Shown: positions 12,111 through 27,100 of the stretch, in pieces
Numbering within the stretch: the first letter of the stretch is position 1
Layout of the letters: every line of letters begins with the position of its first letter
NCBI RefSeq assembly: GCF_020740795.1
Contig: NC_067301.1
Location: 5,828,001 to 5,892,000, forward strand
Direction: 5' to 3'
Origin: Apus apus
Taxonomy: Eukaryota > Chordata > Aves > Apodiformes > Apodidae
DNA: 64,000 nucleotides
Notes under the pieces: model-generated
Databases searched by the model: none
What the model saw: only the letters and a program-made list of their open reading frames with translations
What the model was told of the DNA's origin: nothing
Translations under genes and position numbers: made by a program

Positions 12111-15100
12111 TCTTTGCTCCCTCTAGTCCATTTTGTCTGGTGGGGAAGCTGGAGTGTGCCTGGAGCTCGCAGAGGGCTCCGAGGGCTGCTACGGAGGTCG
12201 GAGCCCCCCCGGGGGCTGCTTTTAAACCCCCTGAGCTTTAGAGAGCCTGGGCAGCCTCCAGCTTCCCCACCCCAGCCCCGCTGCCCCCCACCCCATACCG
12301 TGCGGGGGGTTTGTATCGAGTTTGCTCCTGCCAGGCTCCCATCAGCGTGCAGGCTTTGGCTTGGTGGGCATGATCCTTTTTTTGGGGTGGGGGGTGCCAA
12401 GACCCGGGGGTAGCTCCGCAGGCAGGAGGTCCCTGCGTGGCCTCCCCGAGGGCTTTGGGCAAAACAGCTGCAGGGGCTGGTTCATGGTGCACGTTTTGGG
12501 GGGTGCAACTAGGAGTCCTGTCCTGGGGCTGCCACCATCTGGAATTGCTGAGGCCAAGCTGGTGTCTGGCTCAGGAAATGCTCGAAGGTGGTGTTAGCAG
12601 GGATTTAAATTTGTGGGGAGAAAGCTCCAACCTGAACCTGCCACCAAGTGTCCCTCCCCACATCCAGGAGGGACAGCTCGCTCGCCCGCAGCATCACGGC
12701 AGGAGCAAGGGAGGAATCAAAAGCTTCCTTTTTCTTTAAAGGCAAAAGGTGGGTGTATGGAGCCCAAATTCACTTTATTAGCCCCAGAGGCTCTGCAGTG
12801 TGTGGCTGGGTGCCCCAGTGCCCACCCAGGAGGGAGCAGTGGGCTCCGAGGTGGCAGGAGGTGCTGTACCCGGGGATGCAGCTGGGATGTGCAGCAGTGA
12901 CCCTGGCCTGAAGGTGCAGTGGCCAAGTTACAGGTCCTTGTGTTCGTCCCTAGGAGGAGATGATGTGCCTAGGGTTTGGTTTTGAGCTGCTGCAGGTTCA
13001 TCAGGATGTCCAGGGAGCACGTGGGCACGTTGGCTTTGCACTGGCAGGTGGCAGTAACTGGGTCTTTTTGCAAATCCACATGTATTTTGGGCTAACCAAA
13101 CACCTTCATAGTGGAGAGGCTGGCTGCTTGCACACGGGGGTGGCTGAGGTTGGTTTCCCTGCTCTGACCCAGGCCATCACCCAGCCCTGTGCCCAGGGAT
13201 TTGTGCTTTTCCTCCCAGTTACTCCTTGCAGAGATGTACAAGTAGTGCAGGCTACCTGGGAGGAGTCCTTGGGTGACCCTTTCTGTGAGAGACCTGGGTC
13301 CCAAGCTGGGAATGTACTTGGTGATTGAAGGTGATGAGATGCTCTCTAAAATACTGGCTGGACTCATCCTTGGGGTTTGAATTATTATTTTCTTCTAATA
13401 ATGTTCTTTATCTTATGACCATTCTCTTTCCCATCCCAGGACAGAGCTGTATGTATGTGTGTATTTGTGTTTATGTATGTATGAGTATATATAGACACAC
13501 GTGCAGATATATGTGTGTGTGTGTATATATATGTAATCTTGTGTTTATTTATTTATTTTTCTGTGCCAAAGCCCTGTGGGGGACAGGAGGGACTAAGGGT
13601 TGCCCTTAGTCCCTCTAATCTTGCCCTTGCCAGGTGAGGGTCTGTTAGGTGAGGCCATCAGCACCAAGATTTTGCGTTTTCCCATTTTGCCCCTTTTTTT
13701 TTCCCCCCCCCCCTCATTTGCTTCCCTGTGCAGGGCCTGTGAAATCCCCTTCAGGGTGATCCACCACAAGGGAGGCTTTTCCCTCTGCCACCCTTGTCAA
13801 TACACCACTGCTGCAACCCTGGGGACACTTGTGTCCTCTGGCCCTTTTCCTGCTCATGGCGTGGGTAAAAAACCCCACCCTTAACAGCAAAGTCAAAACC
13901 ATCTTGCTGGTAAACTTGCAAAATTGGCACAAAATGCAGCTTTCAGCCGAGATACTAATTCCACCAATGTAATTCTTGTCGTTTATGCTGCATTTATTTT
14001 TCATATGGACCCTCTAAAGACAGTAACACGTGTACAGCAATCGTGTCAGCTGAGTTGCATGGGGAAAAAAGGCTTTTAAAGGAAGGTTTTTAAATGGATG
14101 CCTGCTCCAAGGCCAGGAAAAGCAGCACAGCCAGTGGATCTGCTCCCAAGAGGAGTCTGAGGTGGGATTTGCAGGAGCCAGAGTACAAACTTCAGCCCCA
14201 AATGCTCTCTTGGAGGTGATCACTGCAATTAAAAAAACCCAACAAAATCTTATTTACGTTGTCTGTTAACACTAATCAGTGCTTACAGCAGAAAGGATAC
14301 AGAACCCAGCCGTGTCACGGAAGTTTAATGCTATCATCTGAAATATAATTAACAGCCAATTATTTCGGCGTGAACAGTAGCTTTCAGCAATTAGTCTGGG
14401 AAATGTTTAAATTATATTAATTTCATCGCTGCCCACTCGCTGCGGGTTTGGAAGGGGTTGGATTGATGGGGATCATCCGTGTGGAGAAATGGCTCCTTCC
14501 CTCTGGGCTGTCAGGAATGACAGTGCACAGACAAAACTCCCCCCACCCAAATAATAATAATAATAAAGGTTAAAAAGAGGAGGAAAAAATTTAAAAGAGG
14601 CAAAAACACTGTGAAAAATGTGCTGTGGGAGCCTTGTTGTTGCACCTGGGAGGTGCTTTCTGAGAGCAAATGTAACTCTCCACCCCAGCATAGGTTGAAC
14701 TGCAAAAAAACCCACAACAACCAGTGTTACAGATTATTTGATTTTCTGGATTGTGTTTTTGCATCGTGGTGGGGATGTGTGTGGAGCCCCTGGTGGGGGG
14801 TACTGAGCCCTGGCCCCTGTTCCAGCCATGTTCAGCTCCTTTATGGCTTCAAATTGAGCTGCAGCTGGGTCAGCTCTCAGGAAGGTGTGTGCAGATCCCT
14901 GCTGAGCCAGCTGTGGGTGGGAGAAATAGAAGCTGAGCTGGGGTTTCTTAATAATTTACCTTATTTTCCCAGTTTTTGAAACTTTTCCATAACTGTCACT
15001 AAGAGCTCCTGCAAATGGTGCTTTTCGGATTGTTTGTTGAGGTGCTTAAACTTGGCAGATCAGTGGGAATTTCCCCCAACCTTTCATAATGAAGTTAAAA

Positions 15101-18100
15101 TTTCTCTCACAAGCAGAGTCATTCTCTTAATGCAATTTATGCAAATGAAAGGGGCTTTCTCCATGAGCCCCACTTGGGCTGGAAATTTTCAGGAAGAGGG
15201 GTCGCCAGGGGGTGCTTGGTGCAGGGACACACACATGGTGTTGGTGGGATTTTGGTGGGTGACTGGTGACAGGCTGAGGGGGAAGATGAGCCCAGGGAAA
15301 TGTCAGAGTGGAGTGGAAATGAACCCAATATGGAAAGGAGGGTAATTCCAAGTATAAGGCAGCCTGTGGGATGACTGTGTCAGTCCAGCCCCACTCCTCT
15401 GGGCAGCAAGTCTGAATAAAAACCTCACTATAATACAAGAAATGGCCCATTAAGTGGCTTCCTAAGAGCAGGAGATGCTCTCATCCCCATGGCTTCCCTG
15501 AAACACCAGCTTCTTTCCCAGAAATCCCTTTAAACTTGCTGGGAAAAGTTCAGAGGGTTTGATTTGCCTTGAAGCCCATTCCTGGTTTCTACAGCGAAGA
15601 CATCGGTGGGAATCCCAGGAGGGAGCTGGGAAAAGAGCAAGGACCACAAGACAAACATGGCTTTCCCTGCTTGAGCCTAGCAGAGGTGGAGGGTTTTTCC
15701 CCTCAAACCTTGGCTGCATGGATTGCACTTTGCAATTTTTATATCTTTTTTAAAAAATAGAAAAAGATTGTTCTTTGCCCTAGAGATCTACTGCAAAACA
15801 GGTCTGTCTTGCAAAAATAGATCTATATTGCAAAATTTATATATATATTGCAAATCTATATTGCAAAGCACAATCAGGTATTTTTAGAGTGTGTGTATAT
15901 ACATGTATCTTTAATCATATATGTATAAAAGCAAGAATCTTGGGTATCTGGCTGATCCTGAGTTCAATAATTCAGGTTTCTCCATCCATCTGGCAGTCCC
16001 TACATGGGGAGCACTGTGTTCTCTTTTCCAGGTTGCACCTACAGCTTCTTCTTACAGATCTTGGATTTTAACCTTGCAGTAGTTTCTGCCTGTATGGGGA
16101 GCCAAGGACTAAGTTTGGGATTAAATTGCCTTGTGGCATGCTTTGGAGGGGGAATGCTTTGGAGTTTCTCTCCTTTTTCTGACCAGGACCAGAGGGGGAT
16201 GGTGCAGTTTGGGGAACTCAAAAGGAGCTTTTAAGAAGCAGCTGAAAATCTGCTTTTTGGGCCATGCCAAAGGACTCCTCCAGGATGTTCTGCTGCAGAA
16301 TCCCCTTGGGTTGCCCTTCCTTGGGCTTGTTTCCCCTCTCTGCTCCCTGGAGGGGGTCGCACAGTGTCACAGAGTGGTTGGGATTCTCTGGCTTCCCACT
16401 GAAATGCTGCAATTTACAGGAATGTGGCAGCTTGTCCCTGCACAAGCTGCCCGGCCTCCAGCCTCCTCTGCTGGTTAATCCTCTCCCAGGAAACAGCCCC
16501 ACTGGTTCCCAGCTTGGAATGAAAGGTGAAAATTAATTATCAGTGGGGGAAAAAAATGGGTCATTAGCAGCAACCACTGCTACCCTGTGGGGTTGTGTGG
16601 AGCTTTTTTGGCCAGGGTGGATTTTGCACAGTAATATTACACCACATACGAGTCTCCCTCTCATCTTCTCCCAGATTCCCAAAGGCTGGAGGGATTTCTA
16701 CATTTCTACAGCCCCTGGGGAAAGGTGCCTTTGGCCTGGGTCACCTCCTGCTTCTTGCTTTTAGCCTGGATTTCAAGCAAAGGCTTTGGACTGCACCAAA
16801 ATCCCCAGCCCAGAGCTCAACTGTTCCTCATTAGTGACTTTATTGCTAAATAATTTACAGAAGGGGCCTTGCCAGTTTTTGGATGGGAAGCATTTCAAGT
16901 ATGCAAAGCGGATTTAATGCCTTCCTGGAGCAGCTGCTGGCTGGGCCAGTGGCAGCCACCTCTCCTCATCCCACTGCTGTGTCACCTCCCTCCTCACTCC
17001 ACAAACTGTGATGGAAAGGAAACGTGCAGAGGGACCTTGGCAAAAATAAAGGGAAAACCCTCTATATTCCAGTGTCCCCCATGCTGGCTGATACTTGGTG
17101 ACAATGGGGAACTGCAGTAACTTGGAGGGGGGACACTTCATTTTATTACTGTAATGTGTGTGTGCTGAGGGCTTCAGGTTTGGTTTTTTTCTCCCCATGT
17201 CCAGGGACATGGTGCAAACTCAAAAAATCAATGACCCCTTTGGATGAGTAACAAGTGTCCTCAAAGTGGGGGCAAAAGCACAATCCAGCTGTTTGGATTG
17301 CACTTTGGATCGTGGTGTCTGGCTGATGGAGAGGAGTGCTGCATGGCCAGAAAGTGTTTTGCAGGGAGGTGACGTGAAGGGAGATGAGGGCAATGGGTGT
17401 GATGTGGAAAGAGGAGAAATGCACTTTATTGTCCCTCGGTGCCCAGGCGGAGGGGATCTGGGCTGGGATGTATCAAGATGCTTCTGCTTGCAGCTGCTTG
17501 GAGGCTCAACCCTGTTGCTGGGTGTAAATTGGATAGATTTGGGTCTGCCAGTCAAAGCCCTGTCTTCCTCTTCCCAGTCTCAGAGTGGTTGTGTTGGGTG
17601 TTGTTGGAGATGGCCTGAAGGTGTGGGTGGCTGGAGGCAGAGGTGAGGGGTATTGGATGGGGCAGAGGAGAGCTTGGCAGCCTCTGCTGGACACCAGCCC
17701 TACAAGCTCCCTGACCCTGAGGGCTTTGCATGGGGACCTGGCTCTTGGCATCTTAGTATCATTATATATTCTCAATGTTGAATTTTTTTTTAAAGCCAAA
17801 CCCTGGAACTACTTCTCAGGGCCACGTCCCTTCCCTCCTCCTCTTCCTCCATTCCTGGGGTGCTGCAAGCACCCTTGCAGATTTTGGACTGTGCAAAGCA
17901 ATTTGACAAGCTGGGGGGTGGGGGGGGCGGAGGGTGTCACCCCAGCAGCATTTCCCTGGGGCACTGGGCTTGCAGCGGGGCCGTGCCGGGAGCTGGTGCT
18001 CACTTCCTCACATTGTGTCTCCTCTTCCTCCAGCGCTGCTGCGGGAGGAGGTGGCCCAGCTGCAGGAGGAGGTTCACCTGCTCCGGCAAATGAAGGAAAT

Positions 18101-21100
18101 GCTGACAAAAGACCTGGAGGAGACACATGGCAGCAAGTCACCAGAGGTGCTCTCGGCCACCGAGCTGAAGGTGCAGCTGGCGCAGAAGGAGCAGGAGCTG
18201 GCACGGGCCAAGGAGGCTCTGCAGGGTAAGGGCTGCGTGGCCTTCTCATCTCCTACTTCTCCCAAGGACCCAAAACTTTCAAGAAGTTAATTAACCTGGA
18301 GGGCTGGAGCCCCTCTGCCTCAGGGACAGGCTGAGAGAGTTGGGGATGTTCAGCCTGGAGAAGAGAAGGCTCCAGGGAGACCTTAGAGCACCTTCCAGTG
18401 CCTGAAGGGACTCTGGGAAAGCTGGGGAGGGATTTTTTTCAAGGGCTTGTAGTGAGAGGACAAGGGGGGGATGGATGAAAACTGGAAGAGGGGAGATTGA
18501 GGTTAGACATGAGGAGGAAATTTTTCCCTGTGAGGGTGGTGAGATACTGGAAGAGGTCGCCCAGAGAAGCTGTGGCTGCCCCATCCCTGGAAGTGTTCAA
18601 GCAAGGGGCTGGGAACAGGGCATGGAGGGTGTTTGCAGGATCCCAAAGGAATTCCTCCACAGCTGGCTGTGGAGGAGAGCCAAGAGAGCAGCTGAAATGC
18701 AGCTGGAAAGGTTGGCAAGGTGGCGGAGCAGGTTGGGTTCCAGCCCCTCATACTCTTTTAGGAGGGAAGCAGCAGGTTTCCTGGTGAGTGCAGGTTTCCT
18801 TATCCCACGGGGAGGTACCAGGAGCACTGCAGGAAGCAGAGCCTGGGTGTCCCAGTGACGTCCAGGTTCTCCTCTTCCCTTCAGCCGTTGATTTGGATGT
18901 TTTCCCACAGCGGTCGGGGCTGGTGGCTGCACAGGGACTGGGGTTTGCAGGGCAAAACCCAACATTGCAGCTTTTCCTCCCCAAAACCAAACTGGCAGTA
19001 AGTCCAGGACGGGAACTAAGTTGTTAGGCAGCGCCAGGGGATGATCCTGAGCAGGGAAACACTCTAGTACGTCAAGTCCTGGCAGCGCCGCGGCTCTAAA
19101 TATCATCTCAAATCCCCACCATACCGAGTGTAACTTCCCCTTGTCAGCTCGTGTTTGTGGATTACCAGGAGAAGCTGTCAAAAGTTTTCAGGCTCAGAGG
19201 CTGAGCAGCAGCTGGGAAGGGGGGTGGGAGGGGGAAGAGCCCCAGCTCCACCACGTCTGGGATGCTGAAATGGCAGGGAATTGGGCTGGGTCTGTATTTT
19301 GGGAAGAGGATTTCAGAAAATGGTGATTTTATCCTTCTCTGATCAGTAAAAGCATCACTGTAAATTAGTAGCAGCCAAAATAGCTTCAAAATCTTGTGTG
19401 TGTGTGTCCCCATGGCAGTGGTGCAGCCTCTGGCAGCAGGAAATGCTTTGAGTGTATAAATACATAATGGGAGGAAAAAAAAAACCCTTAATAAGAGAAT
19501 ATTTGCTCCACATGGACAGGGAGGGGGGAAGTGCTGATAAGTGCAAAATATGGAAGAGCAGGACTTTTTTTGAAGACTATTTGCAAAAAAAAAAGAAGAA
19601 GAGATCATGCACACTTCTGGGGAGGGTAGTGCAGAGGAAAGGTGATTTTGGCTTGAGAATTGTGAGCATTTAAGGAATAAAATGTTGAGGTTTTATTGAG
19701 CTTTTATTGGCTGCTGGAATTGGTTTCCCAGGACTTTTCTGAAAGTGTGATGGTTGGGAAGGTGGGATCTCAACTTGCACTTGGAAAGACACATCACAAG
19801 AAGCCTTTTTAAATCAATGTTCCTTCCTTTGATGCAATATTGGGAAGTGTTTGCCCCAGTTTGGAAGAGCTCCCTGTGCTGGATCTGGCCCCAGGTGCTG
19901 GGCTGGAGGTGCTGGGCAGCAGAGTGGCCATAGCACAGTGGTGGATCTGGAAGTGGCTGATGTGGAAATGGGATCAGCAACTGGAGGGGGGTGGAAAAAA
20001 AGTCCTTTTTCCTTTCTGTGAAAAATAGTCTGTGGAGAAATGGAGCCAAAAGGGGAGGGAAAATGGCAGTAACTGTGCCTGGTGAACAGTTCTGTCAGGG
20101 GAAATGTGTCAGCTGCTCAGGGCAGTTCATAGACTCATGGAATAGTTTGGATTGGGAGGGATCTTAAAGCTCATTCAGCCCCAACCCCCCTGCATGGGCA
20201 GGGACACCTCCCACCAGCCCAGGTTGCTCCAAGCCCCATCCAACCTGCCCTTCAACACTGCCAGGGATGGGGCAGCTGCAGCTTCCCTGGGCAACCTGGG
20301 CCAGGGTCTCACCAAAGAATTTCTTCCCAGTGTCTCACCTCAATGTCCCCTCTTCCTTCTCCTGTCACTACAAAATGATGGCTCTAAATTAAGGAGGTGC
20401 AGGACAAAGCAGTGCAAGGAGCTGGGGACACCTGCCCGCGCTCTCCTGGGGTCAGTGCTTTGTGCCGATTGCGTCCCAGAGCCAGAGAGAATCTCCCAGG
20501 TCACCTCTCACCCCACAGCCTGTATCTTTTAAATCCCTGGGGGATCCCAGCACCGTCGGCATCCCTGCCCCAGCATGGGTCGCGTGTCGTGTCACTAGGG
20601 GATAAATGACAGGGAAATGTGTCCTGGCTGCTGGCTGGGAGCCTGGCCACGCGGCGCAGCCGGTGCCGATTGATCTGGGCTCCCAGGGCTTAGCGCAGAG
20701 GGAGGGGAGAGGCTGTGCCAGTGAGGTTTGCTGCTGGGGGCTCCAGCAGTTTCAACAGCCTTTGTTTGGCACAGGTTGGGTTTGGGATGGTCTGGATGGA
20801 GGACGGGGAGTTCATCATCCCTCCTCAGCAAGGTGTTTCCAGGTCTTTCCAACGGCGATTGGCCCATGCAGCGTCTTCCCGGTGTGGCACTAACGAGCCC
20901 TTGCTGCAGAGGGAGGGAGCAGGGGTCAGGAGCAGCACTGGATGCTCCGTGGGAGTGACTCCAGAGTGTCCCTGGCAGTGTGTGCTTTAGGCATCTTTAT
21001 TGCTTCTTTTTCTGGGCTGTTTCCATCTCTTGCACTTCTTTTCCCCATCCAAATAAAATGCCATCGCGCTACATCTTCTGCTCCTTTGCTGGGGCTGGGA

Positions 21101-24100
21101 CTTGGGGTGGTGCTTGCAGAGTTAGCACAGTTGTTTTATTTGCCCTGGCCCCAGTTGGAAAGGGATGGATGTGGCCTGGATTTCTGGTGTGGAAATCTCC
21201 AGTGGAAGAAGTTGCAGACAGCTTCATTACCACTGGGTCCTGTTGCAGGCAGGGACCATGCCCAAGTGCTTGGAGGACCTGAGGAGCCTCTTGGCCAGGT
21301 GACATCTGAGAGCCTGTGGTCTAATGGCAGAAGCTTTGTTTCTTGGAAGGATATCCAAGAGGCTGGAGTGTGCCTATGGGATTATCAATCTGTTTCCAAG
21401 TACCAGTGTGGAGACCTGAGGCTGGCTTTCCCTGCTGCTCAGGAAGCTGTGAACCGACTTCACATCTGCTCCACAAATGTGTCCTGATCTCCTGTCTCCC
21501 AAACCCATGGCTTGGAGCTGTGACTCCGGGGGACAGTGATTGGGCTGGGACAAACCTCCTGCAAAAAGCCTCAGGACACCCAGATGGCTACTGCAAGGGG
21601 ATTGGTGGCAAAAGAATGGGCCACAGGTGTCCTGGTGGATGGGTATCCCAGCAGATGGGTGTCCCAGCCATGGACTCAGCCCTCTCCATTAAAGGGACCT
21701 GGGGCTCCGTACTGAAAACCCACAGTGCTCTTTTGAAGGCTCACCTTAAACTCACAGCAGAAATTGACCATCTTGTCACGACGACAGAGGAGGCTGATTT
21801 GGAAAGACCTTGGCCTCATAGTAGGGTGTTTCCAGGTAAATTCCCCCAGGGCAAATGCCTCCTCTAATAATTTCCTGAAATTCAACATTGCACTCGAATT
21901 TCCTGGCTGCCCCCACCCAGGAGCAAGTGCTGGCTCTGCCCGACACCGCCTCATGTTGACATCTTCAAGGGCAAGATCTTCTCTGCAGGTGGTGACGAGC
22001 ATGCACGCCTGTGTCATGACAAAGCAAGGAGCAGCCCTGCAATTCCTGCAGGGGGCTGACCCGTTTCATGGGTTAGTCATAGTGACAACATTGAATTTCA
22101 TGGTTGAGATGGAGAAACAGGAGGAATTACGTGTATGTTAATGGGACAGGGTGGGTCCAGGTGTTCTTGCACAGGGCTTGAGCGGTGCCCCCTGAGGACA
22201 CCTTTGCCCATGTTAGAAAAGAAGTGTGTGATTCAGTGAGGGATAAAGCTGGCTCTGAATCTGTTCTTGGCATGAAAATGCACATTGCAGAGAGCAAGAG
22301 AAGTTGTGGCAAGTGAAGGGAGGTGGAGGGAGCTGCTCTGTGGGACAGTCAGAGGTGGGCTGTGTCCACTGGCACTGTCCTGGCTTGTGTTTTAGCACTG
22401 CCACTTGTCCCAGGAGCAGGAACCCCAGCAGAGACCCTATTTCTAGGGTCCAAACACCATAATTTTTCCTCTAATATCACATTACCTAATGTCTGATTGC
22501 CTAATATCACATTACCTAAGTCTAATTACCCGTATGCCCTCCAAAGAAACCTGTTGTGACCGCTGCTGCCTCATTTTCCCTTAATTTGGTAGTGATTTTG
22601 AAGGGGGGCTGTTACGTATTTATATCTGGGGGGGAGATGTCTGCTGTTAGCCCGAGGTAGCTGGTTCCCACCCACTTGTTAGACATTGAGGCCAGACAGG
22701 GCCCGTGGGATGGTGGCACCACGAGGGGTCTCAGGTAGGTTCATTGGAGCAATGAGGTGTCAGCTTGTTGGGTGAAGCTGGAAACAGAAGGTGCTGGGGG
22801 GGGCATTTTTGGTTGTTTTGGCTGGGAAAGGAGCCTAGAGCAGAGCAGGTCCTGTTACGGCTCATCCTCCGTCATCCTTCTCCTGAGGGAACGATGCTCA
22901 GGGGACGGATTGGGTGGCAGGAGGTGGAAGCTCAAGTGACAGGAGTGGAAGCTGACCAAGCACAGGAGGAGTGGAGGGTGTGGGGGGTGATCCAAGCCCT
23001 GGGGGGTTCATCCCACCATTCCCCACCTGCTTTTCCCATCGCTGGCTGATGCTGAGCTGCCGAGTCCGAGCGGGGGCCGGTGGGTTCCCCCTCTGGTTCT
23101 GCCACGAGCTTTGGGTGGGAGGGGAAAACCAGTAATGCAAAGAAGCTGCATGAGAAACACATCCCTGCTCATGGTACAGGTTTAGGATTTCTTGCTTCCC
23201 GTGTTGCCTTGGCTTTATGGACAGGTGGGAGGTTTAGCCAGAGCCCACTGTAGGAGAGTTGATGTAGGTGCTCCTGGGTGGCTGGCATACAGAAACCTGG
23301 CCCTGCATCATCAGGATAAAGAAAAAAACCATTTCACCTCCTTGGGTGGCCCTGATGACCAGTGCAAACCCACTTTATCCCTCCTTGGCTGCCCCTGCCA
23401 TCACACCATGGGTGAAAATGGCTCGTTTTCCCTGGCCCAGTAATTAGCAGGGCTCGTTTGCTAAGGATACATGGAGCCCTGCAGCAAGCAGTGTGTGCTC
23501 CAGGAGCTCTGGCAGCCCCAGCTGCTCACTTTTGCATCCCTTTTTATTTTTCTCCTGCCTCTTTCAATTAATTTTCTGTTAATTGAGTTTGGAATGAAGT
23601 TGTCTGGTGACTGATAAATCTTCTTTAAGCTTCGGAGCTCATCAGTTTTGAAGAGGGAGAGCAGGGGTAATGGAGAGGGGGATAAAAGTGTATTAATTTT
23701 AGCAAATTTCTTGAATATGAGCTGAAGCATTAACAGCAAATTGTCCTATTTGGGTAATAAGGAAAAAATTGCTCCTGCAATACCCCAAGTCCATAATCTT
23801 CTTGCAGTCCTGGTTGGTGTGAATATTGGTAAATATTCAGCCTTGGGAGATGGTGTGTACTTTGCTCCTAATAGTACTTCTGAGCATTTTCTATCTTTTT
23901 TTTGGCAAGATGAAGTGTTTTCTGTAAGTTTTTAAGGACCTTGAACGGTGCCACTAATTAAAGCAGGTTGGATGCTGTTGGGGACCTGCTATTTAATTAA
24001 ATTCATTAGGAACCTTTGGTTGCCTCCAGCATCAGAGAGTGCAGATGTGGCTTAAACTTTTATAAGAGCCTCTTGTTCTCCTGGATGAATTTAAATAAAT

Positions 24101-27100
24101 ATATGTGTGTGTGTGTGTTGCAAAGTGTTCAAGAGATGAAAGCAGAGGAGTTGTCAGCATGTCGGGATGGGGCTGGGACAGAGCCTGCCTGGGAGGGGTT
24201 ACAAGGGCAGAAAATAAGGTCCCTTCCAACCCAAACCATTCTATGAAATTCTCCCTCTAGAGCCCAAATAATTTCTTGTGTCCTCAAGTTGTGGTTGGTG
24301 ACCCTGGGTACCCACTCCAAGGTCCAGATCTCATCCCTTTACAGCTCCATTCATGTTTCTTTTTCAGCAAGGTTTTAGTTCATGTGACAGAGCAGGGGGG
24401 AGGTTGTTAAACACACGCAGGCAGCAGGAAAGTGCTTTGTTAAAAACTTAGCTGTGGGCTGGTTGTGGTTATTTTTAGAGAGTTTCTGTAGTAATTTCCC
24501 AAGCTGGGAAAAAAAAAAGTCGTGGTGCTGGAAGGGGCTGAGTGGTCCCAGGAGGAGCCACGTTCATTGAAGTAGGCAAGGAAGAGTCACGGGGGCTCCT
24601 TGTCATGGGACAACATGAATAGTTGTGGCATTTCTTGGCTGCTTTGTTGTTATTGTGGGGTTTTGATTTACCTCAGAGGTAGGAAATGCTGAAACACTCA
24701 TTGTGGGCTTCTTTCATCTCATAGAAAGAGGTGGGACCTGTGCATGGAGACGGGTCCCGCTCGTCATGGTGCTGTCACCTTCTCGTGACTTTGGTAATAA
24801 GACAGCTCTTGGTGGCTTTGGGATTGGCTTTTTCTCGGTGGATTTGGGAGGTTTTAGGGTTTTTTGGCTGTAAAGGGATGAGTTGCAAGATGCTTCTGCT
24901 TGTAACATGGTGAGTGCAGGAGCTGGGAGGCAGAGGGGCCTTTGGACTGTCCCAGTCCCTGAGGAGCAGCACTTCCTGAGGGTTGGAAGCATGCCAAGTC
25001 TTTCCTGTAATGAAAAGCAGTATTTGTCTTCAATTGAGTATTATTTTGGTGGGTGTACGCAGAGCAGGGAGCCACAGGGCATTTCTGCAGCCCTGCCAAG
25101 GACCAAGTTCAAGGCTGGGCAAAGCTCTTAATGAGCAGGAGTTACTGGAGCCCCTTGTCCTACATGGTCTTTCTGTAAATGTCCCTGGTTTTACCAGACT
25201 GTCCCTATGTCTGTGGTCAGCCAGCATCCCTTGGTGGTCTGCAAGGATCCCTTGTGGGGGAGATAGAAAATCCAAAGGTCTTGATTCTGTCTTGGGACTG
25301 GTGAACCGTCCCCATCACATCCCATCCCCCCCAGCCTTCCTCTTTGTCCCCGTGTCCCCTCACAGCATCGTTGAGCTGGAAGGGGACACTCAGCCACGTC
25401 CTGGCTTATGGGAGCGCAGCAGGAATCCGCCCCGCTGCTAAAAATAAACCAGTTGTGGTTTATTTATCCTGGCAAAGGAAAAACAGGTTTTCCTGCCCCG
25501 GGCCCTGGGGCTGCAGCAGCGGTTTTGCTCCCTAATCTCCTCTTCTAGGAGATGAGCAGCTCCATGGAAGGTGGACAGTGATGTGGAGCTGTGCTGGTGA
25601 TACGATGGGTGCTTTGGGGGCCTGCTGGGGTGCGTGCAGGTGGGATCAAAATGAGGGTGAATCAGGCATCTGCTCCCAGCCCCTGGAGTCAGTGTTTTGC
25701 TGGTTTTGACTTGAAAAAGAGACGTGGGGGAGGCGAAGGGGCTGCTGTGCCCTCACCCTCGAGCCCTGGTCTCTCCCACAGCCATGAAAGCCGACAGGAA
25801 GCGCTTGAAGGCGGAGAAGACAGACCTGGTGAGCCAGATGCAGCAGCTGTACGCCACGCTGGAGAGCCGCGAGGAGCAGCTCCGAGACTTCATCCGCAAC
25901 TACGAGCAGCACCGCAAGGTGAGGGCGGGAGCTCGTGCCATGGGGGGCTGGCAGAGGGGTCAGCACAACATGTGGTTTGCCACGGGGGGCTGGCAGAGGG
26001 GTGAGCACAACGTCTGGTTTGCCATGGAGGCAAGAAAACCCCCCCAGAGCTCCAACCGGCCTCTTGTAACCAGGGGGATGCTGCAAGGGCTGGGCTGCAG
26101 TGGGTTAATGATGAACCAACGTCCTTTTGGCAAGGGTATGGAGTGATGGAACAAGGGGGAATGGGCTTAAACTGGAAGAACGGAGATACAGGTTGGACAT
26201 CAGGAAGAAATTCTTCACTAGGAGGGTGGTGAGACACTGGAACAGGTTGCCCAGGGAAGCTGTGGCTGCCCCATCCCTGGCAGTGTTGAAGGGCAGGTTG
26301 GATGGGGCTTGGAGCAGCCTGGGCTGGTGGGAGGTGTCCCTGCCCATGCAGGGGGTTGGGACTGAGTGGTCTTTAAGGTCCCTCCAACCCAAACCAGTCT
26401 GGGATCCTATGAAATGCCAGAGGAAATCGGGCTGGCAAGCCAGATCTGGGGAATTTGATGTCATTTTAACCAAGTCCACAATGAGCATTCCTTTTTGGGG
26501 GACTGTCCCCATGGCACAGCTCCCTGGAGCTCCCTGCTGCCATCAGGGGGCTCTTCTGACACCCAGAGGTTCCACTCGGGTGGCCCCGAGGGGGATGTGA
26601 GAGAAGGATGTGTAGTAACACATTGGGTTTTCCCTTCCTACTGACCGCCCTATAACCCTGGCAGGAGAGCGAGGATGCAGTGAAAGCCCTGGCCAAGGAG
26701 AAGGACCTCCTGGAGCGGGAGAAGTGGGAGCTGCGGCGACAAGCCAAGGAGGCGACGGACCACGCCAGCAACCTGCGCTCCCAGCTGGACCTGAAGGACA
26801 ACCGCATGAAGGAGCTGGAGGCCGAGCTGGCCATGGTGAGCTTCATGCTGCAGTGGGGCACAGCTCGAGGGGCTTGGCTCAGCAGCAAGACTGCTTGGAA
26901 CACCCCGACGAGTTCTGCTAAAGTGAGAGATTGATTGTAGTTCTGCAGTTGGGTGTTTGCTGCAGTTGTTGCACACGTGCGTTTGCTGCGGTTCTTGCAC
27001 ACATCTTCTCACAGGGAAAAAGCAACAGGACAAGAGAAGGTTGCACCAGGGGGGTTTTAGATTGGATATTAGAAGAAACTTTTCACTGAGAGGGTAATTA

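Larger units (their letters stand above)
11865..18033 (+). other. KAZN: KAZN intron 1 (of this model)
   Basis: About 6.2 kb between the candidate first exon and the LLREEV exon. It contains a TG/TA microsatellite (13443-13541), a perfect hairpin at 13587-13615 and an AT-rich repeat at 15787-15872. No further exon recognised. Confidence 0.6.
18226..25781 (+). other. KAZN: KAZN intron 2
   Basis: 7.6 kb holding CR1 copies at 18292-18610, 20127-20348 and 24215-24250, a small tandem duplication at 22473-22530 and a short GT run near 24105. No coding segment recognised. Confidence 0.75.

Noticed and set aside
14556-14576. ATA-rich run as a possible regulatory element
   Set aside because: A simple ATA microsatellite of about seven units; nothing more can be supported.
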